A DNA stretch of 64,000 nucleotides. Origin: Allgaiera indica (GTDB taxonomy: Bacteria; Pseudomonadota; Alphaproteobacteria; Rhodobacterales; Rhodobacteraceae). Location of the stretch: contig NZ_FNOB01000001.1 in NCBI RefSeq assembly GCF_900106675.1, positions 62,001 through 126,000 of the forward strand, in the 5' to 3' direction. Positions within the stretch are counted from its first letter, which is position 1; the number at the start of each line of letters is the position of its first letter. This document shows positions 27,541-36,078 of this stretch, in pieces. Both the position numbers and the translations under genes were made by a program. The notes under the pieces were generated by a model. That model saw nothing but the letters and a program-made list of their open reading frames with translations. It was not told where the DNA came from and ran no database searches.

Positions 27541-27616
27541 CTTCATCTTGGGAAAAATACTCTCGGGGGGGGGCGTTCCGGACACCGTCCGGAACCGGGG
27601 GGGCAGACAGCCCCCC
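27541..27616 (-). repeat. 3'-end element copy 2 (downstream of rpoH)
   Basis: On the minus strand this starts about 14 bases past the rpoH stop. The order is hairpin GGGGGGC-TGTCT-GCCCCCC (27616 down to 27598), a second perfect hairpin GTTCCGGAC-GGT-GTCCGGAAC (27595-27575), a C-run, then the core GAGAGTATTTTTCCCAAGAT ending in GAAG at 27541. The first hairpin is identical to that of copy 4. It probably defines the rpoH transcript 3' end. Confidence 0.75.
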
Positions 27617-27629
27617 GCCGGCGGCGCTG

Positions 27630-28508
27630 TCAGGCCAGGAAATCGTGCAACTCGCGTGACTTTCCTTCCAGCGCCTTGCGCATCTTGGCAAAGGCCGCCG
27701 CCTCGATCTGACGCACGCGTTCCTTCGAAAGTTCCAACTCGGTGCCCAGTTCTTCCAGGGTCCGCGGCTGGTCACGCAGCTTGCGCTCGCGCACGATGAA
27801 CCGCTCGCGGTCTGTCAGCACCGACATTGCCTCGATCAGCCAGCCGCGCAACGCGTCGCGGTCATGAATTTCCTCGACCAGTTCGGCCGCCTGGGCATGG
27901 TCGTCCTCGATCGTGTCAATCCATTCGCGGCCGTCCTCATCCGCCGCCTGGGTCGCATTCAGCGAAAAATCGGAACCCGAAAGCCGCCCTTCCATCATCT
28001 CGACATCGGCCAGCGGCACCCCCACCTCCGAGGCGATCTTGGCGCGCAGCTGATGACCGTCCAGGGCCTCGCCCCGGGCTTCGGCCTCGCGCTCCAGCTT
28101 GGCCTGCACGCGGCGCAGGTTGAAGAACAGCGTCTTTTGGTTCGAGGTCGATCCCGTGCGCACCATCGACCAGTTGCGCATCACATAATCTTGTATCCCC
28201 GCCTTGATCCACCACACCGCATAAGTCGAAAAACGCACCCCGCGGTCGGGGTCGAACTTGTCGGCCGCCTTCATCAGGCCAAGGCCCGCCTCCTGGATCA
28301 GATCGTTCATCGGCGCGCCGTAGCGGCGATACTTCGCCGCCATGGACACCGCCAGCCGCATATAGGCGTTGATCAGGCGATGCAGCGCCGCCTCGTCACG
28401 CCGGTCGCGCCACGCATAGGCCAGCCGCAGCTCCGTCTCGGCGTCGAGGAGTTCAGCCTTCATCGCCTGACGCGGCAGGATTTGGTCCGTCGGTCCGTCG
28501 AGCGCCAT
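27630..28508 (-). CDS. rpoH: RNA polymerase sigma-32 family factor (RpoH-type, probably RpoH2)
   Basis: A 292-residue heat-shock-type sigma factor. Region 2 carries MNDLIQEAGLGLMKAADKFD and FSTYAVWWIKAGIQDYV. The RpoH box QKTLFFNLRR is at 124-133, and region 4 ends with LGTELELSKERVRQIEAAAF. Rhodobacteraceae have two RpoH proteins; the N-terminus MALDGPTDQIL and the length look more like RpoH2, which serves oxidative/singlet-oxygen stress, but this is not certain. The start at 28508 follows GAGAAGGGG. The 5' leader contains a perfect 18-bp palindrome beside the ribosome-binding site, and an ECF-type promoter can be drawn upstream. Confidence 0.93.
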   Translation of the reverse strand: MALDGPTDQILPRQAMKAELLDAETELRLAYAWRDRRDEAALHRLINAYMRLAVSMAAKYRRYGAPMNDLIQEAGLGLMKAADKFDPDRGVRFSTYAVWWIKAGIQDYVMRNWSMVRTGSTSNQKTLFFNLRRVQAKLEREAEARGEALDGHQLRAKIASEVGVPLADVEMMEGRLSGSDFSLNATQAADEDGREWIDTIEDDHAQAAELVEEIHDRDALRGWLIEAMSVLTDRERFIVRERKLRDQPRTLEELGTELELSKERVRQIEAAAFAKMRKALEGKSRELHDFLA

Positions 28509-28522
28509 CGAAACCCCCTTCT

Positions 28523-28540
28523 CCGGCCACCGGTGGCCGG
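28523..28540 (-). promoter_or_regulatory. Perfect palindrome abutting the rpoH ribosome-binding site
   Basis: CCGGCCACCGGTGGCCGG is a perfect 18-bp palindrome immediately 5' of the AGAAGGGG ribosome-binding sequence of rpoH. In RNA it would fold as a 7-bp GC stem with a CCGG tetraloop. It could affect translation initiation, or as DNA it could be an operator. Confidence 0.45.
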
Positions 28541-28553
28541 GTTTGCCAATGAG

Positions 28554-28580
28554 TATACGCATAAATGAACCGTTCGGTTC
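28554..28580 (-). promoter_or_regulatory. Candidate ECF-type promoter of rpoH
   Basis: On the minus strand, TGAACC (GAACC at 28580-28576) is followed after 16 bases by CGTATA (28559-28554). This resembles ECF sigma promoters with an AAC-containing -35 and a CGT-containing -10. RpoE control of rpoH2 is known in Rhodobacter, but its published consensus differs from this. The -35 sits inside a GAACCG-AA-CGGTTC dyad. Confidence 0.35.
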
Positions 28581-29110
28581 AAAACTTTTTTTGACGAATG
28601 CATCAAATCGGCGCGCAGAAGCCCTGTGCGAAGATGCACGGAACATTGGGGTCGGGTCGGCGGCGGCCCGCGATCGGCGTAGGAAACCGTCTGCGCAGAA
28701 CGCCGGGCTTTTGATAAAATATCATAATTACATATGCTTATACATGCCTCCCGGGACGCAATCGTTTTTCGCTCGATCGGCGGCCGTCGATAGGCCTTGC
28801 CTCGACGGCGGCGGCCCCTGGAATGTCGGCGGGCCACCGCCAGCCGCCAGCCGCAGCGGACCGACATTGCCCGCGATGGGGCGGGAACCCGCCCACGACA
28901 TGGCACGGCATCGCGCGACTCGTCCGGTCGCGTCAGATCGCGACTTGCTGCTCCGGCCCGCGGCGTCGGTCGCGTCGCCCGGCCCGGGCGCCGCCCCGCG
29001 ATGCCCGACACTGCGCGGCATCGACCCCGCTGCCCTTGGCCACGTTTACACTTCGCTAACCAATCCGGGCCTAACCTTGAGCGCGGTGTTGCGGGGCAAG
29101 GGGGCGGAAC
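28581..29110. other. Divergent intergenic between rpoH and comM
   Basis: No gene is seen. An AT-rich patch at about 28708-28750 contains the dyad TGATA-AAA-TATCA (28712-28724), a possible regulator site or promoter for the plus-strand gene. The rest is GC-rich and unremarkable, with chance open frames on both strands. Confidence 0.4.
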
Positions 29111-30616
29111 GTGGCTAGGGCCCATACGGTGGCGTTTGAAGGGGTCGAGGCACGCGCAGTCGAGGTGCAATGCGCCGTCACCCCCGGCCTGCCGGGTTTC
29201 GCGATCGTGGGTCTGCCCGACAAGGCGGTCAGCGAGGCGCGTGAAAGGGTGCGGGCGGCGCTCAGCGCGCTGTCGATCGCGCTGCCGGCCAAGCGGATCA
29301 CGGTGAACCTCTCTCCGGCGGATCTGCCGAAGGAAGGTTCGCATTTCGATCTGGCTGTGGCGATGGCGCTGCTCGCGGCGCTCGAAATCCTGCCACATGA
29401 CGCGGTCGACACCAGCCTTGCCCTGGGCGAGCTGTCGCTTGACGGCTCGTTGGTGCCGGTCGCGGGTGCCCTGCCCGCCGCGATGGCCGCCGCCGAGGCC
29501 GACCGCGCCCTTGTCTGCCCGCGCGGCTGCGGAGCCGAGGCCGCCTGGGTTGGCGCCGCGCAAGTGCTGGCGGCGGGGTCGCTGGCCGATGTGGTGCGCC
29601 ATTTCACCGGGCAGCAGCCGCTTTCCCCATCAGAGGCCGGCGAAGTGACCCCCGATGTCGCGGCGCGCGACCTGCGCGACGTCAAGGGGCAGGAACGCGG
29701 CAAGCGCGCCCTGGAAATCGCCGCCGCCGGACGTCATCACCTGTTGATGACCGGGCCGCCAGGTGCTGGAAAATCGATGTTGGCCGCCCGTCTGCCCGGT
29801 CTTCTGCCACCGCTTTCCGCGGCCGAGGCGCTGGAGACTTCGATGGTCCATTCCCTGGCGGGACTGATCGATTCGGGGGGGATATCGCGCGTCCGACCGT
29901 ACCGCGAACCGCATCACACCGCCTCGATGGCGGCGATCGTCGGCGGCGGCCGCCGCGCCCGGCCGGGCGAAATCAGCCTGGCCCACAACGGGGTGCTGTT
30001 TCTCGACGAACTCCCGGAATTCCCGCGCCAGGTTCTGGAAACCTTGCGCCAGCCGATCGAGACCGGCGAAGTTACCGTCGCGCGCGCCAACGCCCATGTC
30101 CGCTATCCGGCGCGGTTCCTTCTGGTGGCGGCGGCCAACCCCTGCCGTTGTGGCTTTCTGTCCGACCCCGGTCGCGCCTGCGCCCGGGCGCCCCAATGCG
30201 GCGCCGATTACCTAGGCCGGATATCGGGGCCGCTGATGGACCGCTTCGATCTGCGGATCGAGGTGCCGCCGGTCGCCTATACCGATCTCGACCTGCCGCC
30301 ATCGGGTGAGTCCTCGTCCGATGTCGCGACGCGCGTCGCGGCGGCGCGGGCGCGTCAGGCCGCGCGGCTCGATGGCACCACAGCGCGGGTCAACGCCGAT
30401 GTCGAAGGCCGCCTGCTAGAGGAAATCGCCGCGCCGGACGATGAAGGGCGCGCCCTGCTTGCCCGGGTGGCCGAGCGTTTCGGCCTGTCGGCGCGGGGCT
30501 ATCACCGGGTGCTTCGGGTGGCGCGCACCATCGCCGATCTGGAGGCCTCGGACCGCGTCCGGCGCCACCATGTGGCCGAGGCCGTCAGCTTCCGCCTGAC
30601 CGGGGTGCCGGGCTGA
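29111..30616 (+). CDS. comM: YifB/ComM-family Mg-chelatase-like AAA+ ATPase
   Basis: A 501-residue ComM-type helicase. The N-terminal Lon-protease-like domain reads FAIVGLPDKAVSEARERV and NLSPADLPKEG. The AAA+ module has Walker A GPPGAGKS at 215-222, Walker B GVLFLDELPEF, and a Cys-containing insert AANPCRCGF with SDPGRACARAPQC. The C-terminal Mg-chelatase domain ends FRLTGVPG. ComM drives branch migration of incoming DNA during natural transformation; in non-transforming species it may serve recombination in general. It starts with GTG, and its 3' end overlaps the convergent esterase gene by 32 bases. Confidence 0.93.
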   Translation: MARAHTVAFEGVEARAVEVQCAVTPGLPGFAIVGLPDKAVSEARERVRAALSALSIALPAKRITVNLSPADLPKEGSHFDLAVAMALLAALEILPHDAVDTSLALGELSLDGSLVPVAGALPAAMAAAEADRALVCPRGCGAEAAWVGAAQVLAAGSLADVVRHFTGQQPLSPSEAGEVTPDVAARDLRDVKGQERGKRALEIAAAGRHHLLMTGPPGAGKSMLAARLPGLLPPLSAAEALETSMVHSLAGLIDSGGISRVRPYREPHHTASMAAIVGGGRRARPGEISLAHNGVLFLDELPEFPRQVLETLRQPIETGEVTVARANAHVRYPARFLLVAAANPCRCGFLSDPGRACARAPQCGADYLGRISGPLMDRFDLRIEVPPVAYTDLDLPPSGESSSDVATRVAAARARQAARLDGTTARVNADVEGRLLEEIAAPDDEGRALLARVAERFGLSARGYHRVLRVARTIADLEASDRVRRHHVAEAVSFRLTGVPG

Positions 30617-31526
30617 AACTGTCGCGAATCGCCTGTCCCGCGGACAGCAACGCGGCGCGCGCCTCGGGGATCCAGCCGTCGAAGATCTGAAAGACATGCG
30701 GGGCACGCGGCCAACGCTGGACGGTCACCCGGGCGCCGAAATCCTCAAGCCGGCGGGCCAGGCGCAGGCTGTCGTCGCGCAGGATCTCATCGTCCGAGAC
30801 CTGCAGCAGCACCGGCGGCGCCCCGGGAAAATCGGCGAACAGGGGCGAAACCCGCGGATCGTCGCGCGGAATCAGACCGGCATACATCTTCGCCAGTTCG
30901 TTGAAACGGCGGGCCGGCAGCAGCGCATCGCGCCCCGCATTGGCGGCAAGCGAAGCACCACGCCCCGTCAGATCGACCCAGGGCGCAAAGCCCAGGACCA
31001 TGCGAGGCGGCGTCCCGCGGGCGCAAAGCGCGGCCAGCAGCGCGAAGGCAAGGCCGCCGCCGGCGCTGTCGCCGGCCAGGACGATGCGGTCCGGATCGTA
31101 GCCCAGCGCGAACAACCCGTTCCAGGCGGCGATCGCGTCGTCAAGCGCGGCCGGCGCGGGATTTTCGGGCGCCAGCCGATAGGCCGGCAGGAAAGCGCGC
31201 AGGCCGGCGATCTTCGACAGCCGCGCGACCATCGCGGCATGGGTCTGGGGGCTGCCGGTCACATAGCCGCCGCCATGCAGGTAAAGCAGCACCCGACGCT
31301 GATGGACCGGTCCGCAAGAGACCCAAAGACCTGGGATTTCACGCGCAGAGTGGGCCTCGCCCCTTACCGAACCGGGCAACATAACGGAATAGGGGGGTGC
31401 CCGGAACAGGCCGCGCGCGGTGCGGGCAAAATCGGCACGCGCTTGGATCGGATCGGTGACCCGTGCCAGGCGCGGACGTGCGACATGGCGCAGTAGGAAG
31501 GAAAGCAGGGCGAGCCGGCGGCTCAC
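30585..31526 (-). CDS. Alpha/beta hydrolase fold-3 (hormone-sensitive-lipase type) esterase
   Basis: A 313-residue esterase of the HSL family. The oxyanion motif HGGGYVTG is at 84-91, the nucleophile elbow GDSAGGG has Ser154, and the C-terminal His lies in APHVFQIF. The acid residue is probably in QVSDDEIL. The GTG start at 31526 overlaps the gshB stop (GTGA), so it is translationally coupled to gshB. Longer upstream frames are antisense noise. It likely acts on short-chain acyl esters; the substrate is unknown. Confidence 0.88.
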   Translation of the reverse strand: MSRRLALLSFLLRHVARPRLARVTDPIQARADFARTARGLFRAPPYSVMLPGSVRGEAHSAREIPGLWVSCGPVHQRRVLLYLHGGGYVTGSPQTHAAMVARLSKIAGLRAFLPAYRLAPENPAPAALDDAIAAWNGLFALGYDPDRIVLAGDSAGGGLAFALLAALCARGTPPRMVLGFAPWVDLTGRGASLAANAGRDALLPARRFNELAKMYAGLIPRDDPRVSPLFADFPGAPPVLLQVSDDEILRDDSLRLARRLEDFGARVTVQRWPRAPHVFQIFDGWIPEARAALLSAGQAIRDSFSPAPRSGGS

Positions 31527-32470
31527 CCCTCGGCCCTCCGCGCCTCGATCACCTCCCAGATCCGCGCGGCGACATTGGTGCCGTCGAAACGTTCCAGTTC
31601 CTGGATACCTGTAGGCGAGGTCACGTTGATTTCCGTCAGCCAATCGCCAATCACGTCGATGCCGACGAAGATCTGGCCATGTTCGCGCAAGGTGGGACCA
31701 ATGGCGGCACAGATTTCACGGTCGCGTTCGGTCAAGCCGACCTTTTCGGGCCGTCCGCCAACATGCATGTTGGAACGCACCTCCCCCGCGGCGGGGACCC
31801 GGTTGATCGCGCCGACCGGTTCGCCATCGACAAGGATGATACGCTTGTCGCCTTTGGTAACGGCTGGCAGATACTTCTGTACGATCAGTGGCTCGCGATT
31901 GATCGAGGCGAACAATTCATGCAGCGAGGCCAGGTTGCGATCTCCCTCGCCCAACCGGAAGACGCCGGCCCCGCCGTTGCCGTAAAGCGGCTTGAGGATG
32001 ATTTCGCCGTGGCGCTCCTTGAAGGCCCGCAGGGTGGCCAGATCCCGCGCGATCGTCGTGGGGGGGGTGAGATCGGGGAAGCGCAGGACCAGCAGCTTTT
32101 CGGGGAAGTTGCGCACCCAGAACGGATCGTTCACCACCATTGTGCCCGGATGGATCATGTCCAGCAGATGGGTCGTGGTGATATAGCCCATGTCGAAAGG
32201 CGGGTCCTGCCGTAACCAGACGACATCGAAATCTGCCAGATCAACCTCGGTCTCATCGCCGTAGCTGACGTGATCGTCGCGCACGCGCCGAACCGTCACC
32301 GGCCGGCCCCGCGCCGTCACCCGCCCTTCTTGAAAGGCAATCCGGTCGGGCGTGTAGTAGAACAGTTCATGCCCGCGCGCCTGCGCCTCCTCGGCGATGC
32401 GGAACGTGCTGTCAGCGTCGATGTTGACCTCGCCGATCGGGTCCATCTGCAGTGCTATCTTCAATCCCAT
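31523..32470 (-). CDS. gshB: Glutathione synthetase
   Basis: An ATP-grasp enzyme of 315 residues that joins glycine to gamma-glutamylcysteine. The N-terminus [20 protein letters not shown] is the standard beginning of bacterial GshB. ATP-grasp landmarks include [35 protein letters not shown] and the C-terminal [17 protein letters not shown]. In related bacteria gshB normally follows yraN directly; here about 1 kb of foreign-looking DNA separates them. The esterase gene overlaps its stop. Confidence 0.96.
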   Translation of the reverse strand: MGLKIALQMDPIGEVNIDADSTFRIAEEAQARGHELFYYTPDRIAFQEGRVTARGRPVTVRRVRDDHVSYGDETEVDLADFDVVWLRQDPPFDMGYITTTHLLDMIHPGTMVVNDPFWVRNFPEKLLVLRFPDLTPPTTIARDLATLRAFKERHGEIILKPLYGNGGAGVFRLGEGDRNLASLHELFASINREPLIVQKYLPAVTKGDKRIILVDGEPVGAINRVPAAGEVRSNMHVGGRPEKVGLTERDREICAAIGPTLREHGQIFVGIDVIGDWLTEINVTSPTGIQELERFDGTNVAARIWEVIEARRAEG

Positions 32471-32791
32471 GCGCGCCTCCGGGTTTCAGCCCCTAGATGG
32501 CGCAAGTCCCGCGCAGTTGCAATTCCCGCTCTGGGGCGAAGACCCGTTGCCCGGCGCGCCGCCACCTCGACAGGAGGCGCCACCTTCCCCAACTGACACG
32601 GCAAAAGAAGCAGCCCTTGCCGGCCGGTTGACGCGCATCTGGCGCGGTCAGCCCATTCCTTGCGAAAAGGCTGGAACGTCGGCAACCGCGATTGTTCGGT
32701 CTTCGGTCGGCGTCGGGCAAGGTGGTGGAATTTACTTCTTGCCCACCAAACGGCTTCATAATCGAGACCTCTTCTTCATGGAGCGACTGAT
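32471..32791. other. Intergenic DNA, left part of a probable insertion
   Basis: No gene was recognised. The sequence is less GC-rich than its surroundings, especially from about 32600. Together with the next 730 bases it separates gshB from yraN. No terminal repeats or transposase remnants were seen. Confidence 0.35.
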
Positions 32792-33094
32792 ATGCCCGCC
32801 CCTCAAGCCTTTCGCGATTTCACGTTGCAACTCCACCAGGACCTCTACCTGGTATATCCGGGGTGGTTGTCGGAAGCTTCCGGCGCTCGCCACGAACTTT
32901 ACCAAGGCTTTCGGCTTAGGTTTGGAGATCAAGCGGTGAAAGAACTCGCTGCCTACTTGAGGTACTTGCTCAACGACGCCGAGGCCGATCTCGCGGCCCA
33001 TTGGATGGAGAACTCCAAAGCGGATTGGTTGTTCGATGAAGCAGGGCTTCGCTGGCTGTACGCGGATTTTGCAAGGTGGGCTTCGATTTCCTGA
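32792..33094 (+). CDS. Hypothetical protein, 100 aa
   Basis: A 100-residue frame with balanced, aromatic-rich composition (for example LHQDLYLVYPGWLSEASG and DEAGLRWLYADFARW). The ATG at 32792 has GGAG seven bases upstream. No motif, signal peptide or membrane helix is visible, so no function is offered. It runs against the direction of the flanking gshB and yraN genes and lies in locally lower-GC DNA, which suggests acquisition by transfer. A longer minus-strand frame overlaps it but reads like a shadow. Confidence 0.5.
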   Translation: MPAPQAFRDFTLQLHQDLYLVYPGWLSEASGARHELYQGFRLRFGDQAVKELAAYLRYLLNDAEADLAAHWMENSKADWLFDEAGLRWLYADFARWASIS

Positions 33095-33521
33095 AGCTCG
33101 GCCCGCTTCCCGTTTCGTCGCGATCAGCCCGGGCCATTCGACGGGCGCCAGTTCAGCGTCGACGAGCATATCAGCACGCCCGAGCGACTTGTACCTTGCA
33201 GCGAACAGGCAGACCGGCGCTGCGAACAGCTGTTCCGAGAAATATTGCCGCATAGCAGCGGCCGCCCATCGGTCAAAGGGTTCGCTAATTGTTGCCCTAT
33301 GCACGAACGGCTTCCGCCAAGGCGCCTTCCCGGCCTCGAAACGCCGACAGGCCCGCAGAGCAACGCCCACAGACTCCGCCCTGCGACTCGTTCGCCAGAC
33401 TTAACCAGCACTCAGTCCGCTTCACTCGGCTCGCACTATGCGGCCCCGCCTGCGTTTGCATGCAAAGCCAAACCTACGTGTCCGCCCCTTGGCTCGGCCA
33501 CCCAACGCTCGAAACGGAGGA
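33095..33521. other. Intergenic DNA, right part of a probable insertion
   Basis: No convincing gene was found. Open frames exist on both strands without recognisable motifs. On the minus strand, a frame around 33130-33370 has a protein-like stretch (FDRWAAAAMRQYFSEQLF), which might be an eroded gene fragment, but it lacks a clear start signal. Confidence 0.35.
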
Positions 33522-33887
33522 TCAGGCGGCGTAGGCGTTTTCTAGAATGTCGATCCGACCGGCCCCATCCACCAGCGCCACGTCGAAACGCGAAGGCGTA
33601 TCCATCCCACCCGGCTCTCCGACCAGGAATTCGGAGGCCGCGGTGTAGACACGTTCCATCTGTCGCCGCGTCACGTGCTCGGCGGCGCGGGCGAAGTTAC
33701 TGCTCTGTTTGACTTCGACGAAGATCAACTCTGTCCCCTTACGCAAGATCAGGTCGATCTCTCCCGCCGTTCCGCGCCAGCGCCGCGCCGCCACCCGATG
33801 ACCGGATGCCCCATAACGGCGGGCCACGCTTTCCTCGGCAGCGAGGCCGGCCAGATACGATACCTTCCCGCGCAATCTTCGGTTCAT
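33522..33887 (-). CDS. yraN: YraN family protein (UPF0102, nuclease-like fold)
   Basis: A 121-residue protein of the YraN family with a restriction-endonuclease-like fold. Conserved blocks are LAGLAAEESVARRY at the N-terminus and the putative catalytic RGTAGEIDLILR and LIFVEVKQSSNF segments (Glu-x-Asp and Glu-x-Lys). The biological role is not established. It overlaps rsmI by four bases (ATGA), the usual pairing, and matches the rsmI-lpoA-yraN neighbourhood known in other proteobacteria. Confidence 0.92.
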   Translation of the reverse strand: MNRRLRGKVSYLAGLAAEESVARRYGASGHRVAARRWRGTAGEIDLILRKGTELIFVEVKQSSNFARAAEHVTRRQMERVYTAASEFLVGEPGGMDTPSRFDVALVDGAGRIDILENAYAA

Positions 33888-34828
33888 CGCTCGCCCGCCA
33901 ACTTCAGCGCCGCCTGATATACTTCACGCCGAGGCACGCCCAGTGCCGCCGCTACCTCTGCCACCGCGTCCTTCAGCGAAACCCGCGCAAGCGCCGCGCG
34001 CAAGGCCTCCTCCAGATCCTCGACCCCCGCGGGGGCCGCATCGGGCCGGTCGACCACCACCACGATCTCTCCCTTGACCGGTTTCCCGGCGAACGCCTCC
34101 GCCAATTCCGCCAGCGTGCCACGGGTCACGGTTTCGAAACGTTTGGTCAATTCCCTGCAGACGGCCGCCTGCCGTCCGTTCCCCAAATGTTTCATCGATT
34201 CGGTTAAGAGTTTATGAACGCGCTTGGGCGATTCATACAGCACCAGCGTCGCCTGCACCGGCGCCAATTCAGCCAGCCAACGGGCACGGGCGGCGCCGGA
34301 GGCGGGCGGAAAGCCCGCGAACAGGAACCTGTCGGTGGGCAAACCCGATACCGCGAGCGCGGCGAGCACCGCTGATGGGCCCGGCGCGGCATGGACAGGG
34401 TGGCCTTCCGCAAGCGCCGCGCGAACCAATTGATAGCCGGGATCGGCCACCAGCGGCGTACCCGCCTCCGAGGCGTAGACGACAGAGCGGCCCTCGGCCA
34501 ACGCCCGCATCAGCCCCGGCCGAGCCCGGGCGCCGTTATGATCGTGATAGGCGATCAGCGGACGCGCCCCGGGGCTAAGGCCATGGATTTCCATCAGCTT
34601 GCGCAGGGTGCGGGTATCCTCGGCAGCCAGGACATCTGCCCCCGCCAGCAGGTCCAGCGCATGCAGGGTAATGTCTCGTGCCGCCCCGATCGGGGTTGCG
34701 ATCAGATGCAACCCCGCCGGCACCGGGCGTGCGCCGGGCCGGGCTCCCGGGCCGGGGGTGGATTGCACCTCCGGAGGCGTCATATCTTCCGCCGCGGGCC
34801 GGCTATCGCCGATCATCATCGCCTCCAT
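33884..34828 (-). CDS. rsmI: 16S rRNA (cytidine-2'-O)-methyltransferase
   Basis: RsmI methylates the ribose of C1402 in 16S rRNA using SAM. The 314-residue product shows the tetrapyrrole-methylase fold signatures LHLIATPIGAARDITLHAL, LAAEDTRTLRKLM, YASEAGTPLVADPG, GPSAVLAALAVSGLPTD and LYESPKRV. About 38 residues rich in Pro and Gly precede the core, so the true start may be one of several downstream codons. It is divergent from the LpoA-like lipoprotein gene by 80 bp. Confidence 0.95.
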   Translation of the reverse strand: MEAMMIGDSRPAAEDMTPPEVQSTPGPGARPGARPVPAGLHLIATPIGAARDITLHALDLLAGADVLAAEDTRTLRKLMEIHGLSPGARPLIAYHDHNGARARPGLMRALAEGRSVVYASEAGTPLVADPGYQLVRAALAEGHPVHAAPGPSAVLAALAVSGLPTDRFLFAGFPPASGAARARWLAELAPVQATLVLYESPKRVHKLLTESMKHLGNGRQAAVCRELTKRFETVTRGTLAELAEAFAGKPVKGEIVVVVDRPDAAPAGVEDLEEALRAALARVSLKDAVAEVAAALGVPRREVYQAALKLAGER

Positions 34829-34908
34829 TCTCAGACACGTTTACTTCACCGGGCCATCAGCTTAGGCTTGCACCGAGCCAGCGCCCCGTGACAGCCTCAG
34901 GAACACAG

Positions 34909-36078
34909 ATGTTTGCCTTTTTGAAGCGTGCCCGCAAGTCGTTGATCCGCCTTGGCTTCGGTCTGGCAGCGCTGGGCCTTGCCGCATGTGAGCCGATGAC
35001 CGGCGGAGGCCCGCTGATCAACACCGGCGGCACCGTCCAGGTGGCCCTTCTGGTGCCCGCCGGATCGACCCAGCAAAGCGACAACCTGCTGGCGAAAAGC
35101 CTTGAAAACGCAGCGCGGCTTGCAATTGCGGACCTCAACGGCGTCAAGATCGACCTGCGCGTTTACCCGACCGCAGGCAATCCCCAGCAGGCGACCCAGG
35201 CCGCCACGCAAGCGATCAACGATGGGGCAAAGATCATCCTCGGCCCGGTCTATGCCCAGGCCGCGAATGCCGCGGGCGTGGTCGCCGCCGCACGTGGGAT
35301 CAACGTGCTGGCGTTCTCGAACAACCCTTCGATCGCGGGTGGCAATGTCTTCATCCTGGGGCAGACCTTCTCGGACACGGCGAGCCGGCTGATGCAATAC
35401 GCGGTCAGCCAGGGCAAGACCAAGATCGCCGTGGTGCATGACACCACCACCGCCGGGCAGATGGCCGACAGCGCGATCACAAATGCGATCGCCAGCGCCG
35501 GCGCCACCAAGGTTGCCGACGACACCTATCAATATTCGCAAAACGGCGTGGTGCAGGCCGCCCCGACGATCGCCAATGACATCAAGAACGCCAATACGGA
35601 CGCGGTCTTCCTGGCCGCGAACACCGCCGGCGCCCTGCCCCTGCTGACCCAGCTGCTCAGTGAGAATGGCGTCGATTCGAAGACCGAGCAGTTCATCGGC
35701 CTGACCCGTTGGGACATCCCGCAGTCGACGCTGTCGCTGCCCGGCGTCCAGGGCGCCTGGTTCGCCCTGCCCGACCCGTCGATGAGCCAGCAATTCGCCG
35801 CACGCTACGCCCAGGCCTATGGCAACCCGCCGCTGCCGATCACCGGCCTCGCCTATGACGGGATCGCCGCGATCGGGGCGCTGATCAAGGCCGGAAAATC
35901 CAACGCGTTGACCGCCCAGGCGCTGACCCAGCCCTCGGGCTTCGTCGGCGTCAACGGCATCTTCCGGCTGCTGCCCAATGGCACCAACCAGCGCGGGCTT
36001 GCCGTCGCTCAGATCGTCAACAACCAGGTGCAAGTGATTGACCCTGCCCCAAGAAGCTTTGGCGGCGCCGGGCTCTGA
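34909..36078 (+). CDS. Penicillin-binding protein activator (LpoA-like lipoprotein)
   Basis: A 389-residue lipoprotein. The signal sequence ends in the lipobox LGLAAC with Cys27 as the lipidated residue. The mature part is a periplasmic-binding-protein fold (VQVALLVPAGSTQQSDNL, GAKIILGPVYAQAAN, KIAVVHDTTTAGQ) as in the C-terminal domain of LpoA, the outer-membrane activator of PBP1A. The neighbourhood with rsmI and yraN supports this. It lacks the long N-terminal TPR domain of enterobacterial LpoA, as is usual in alphaproteobacteria. The start at 34909 has AGGAAC before it. Its last 41 bases overlap the proposed glnD start. Confidence 0.86.
   Translation: MFAFLKRARKSLIRLGFGLAALGLAACEPMTGGGPLINTGGTVQVALLVPAGSTQQSDNLLAKSLENAARLAIADLNGVKIDLRVYPTAGNPQQATQAATQAINDGAKIILGPVYAQAANAAGVVAAARGINVLAFSNNPSIAGGNVFILGQTFSDTASRLMQYAVSQGKTKIAVVHDTTTAGQMADSAITNAIASAGATKVADDTYQYSQNGVVQAAPTIANDIKNANTDAVFLAANTAGALPLLTQLLSENGVDSKTEQFIGLTRWDIPQSTLSLPGVQGAWFALPDPSMSQQFAARYAQAYGNPPLPITGLAYDGIAAIGALIKAGKSNALTAQALTQPSGFVGVNGIFRLLPNGTNQRGLAVAQIVNNQVQVIDPAPRSFGGAGL

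Noticed and set aside
27541-27616. Simple rho-independent terminator as the full explanation of the 3'-end element
   Set aside because: The stem is followed by a C-run and a conserved core of about 20 bases rather than a U-tract, and the core recurs after unrelated genes, so a plain terminator does not explain it.
32756-33370. 204-codon minus-strand frame overlapping the hypothetical gene
   Set aside because: The N-terminal part looks protein-like but the rest mirrors the 100-aa plus-strand frame, and no start signal is visible; kept only as a possible eroded fragment.
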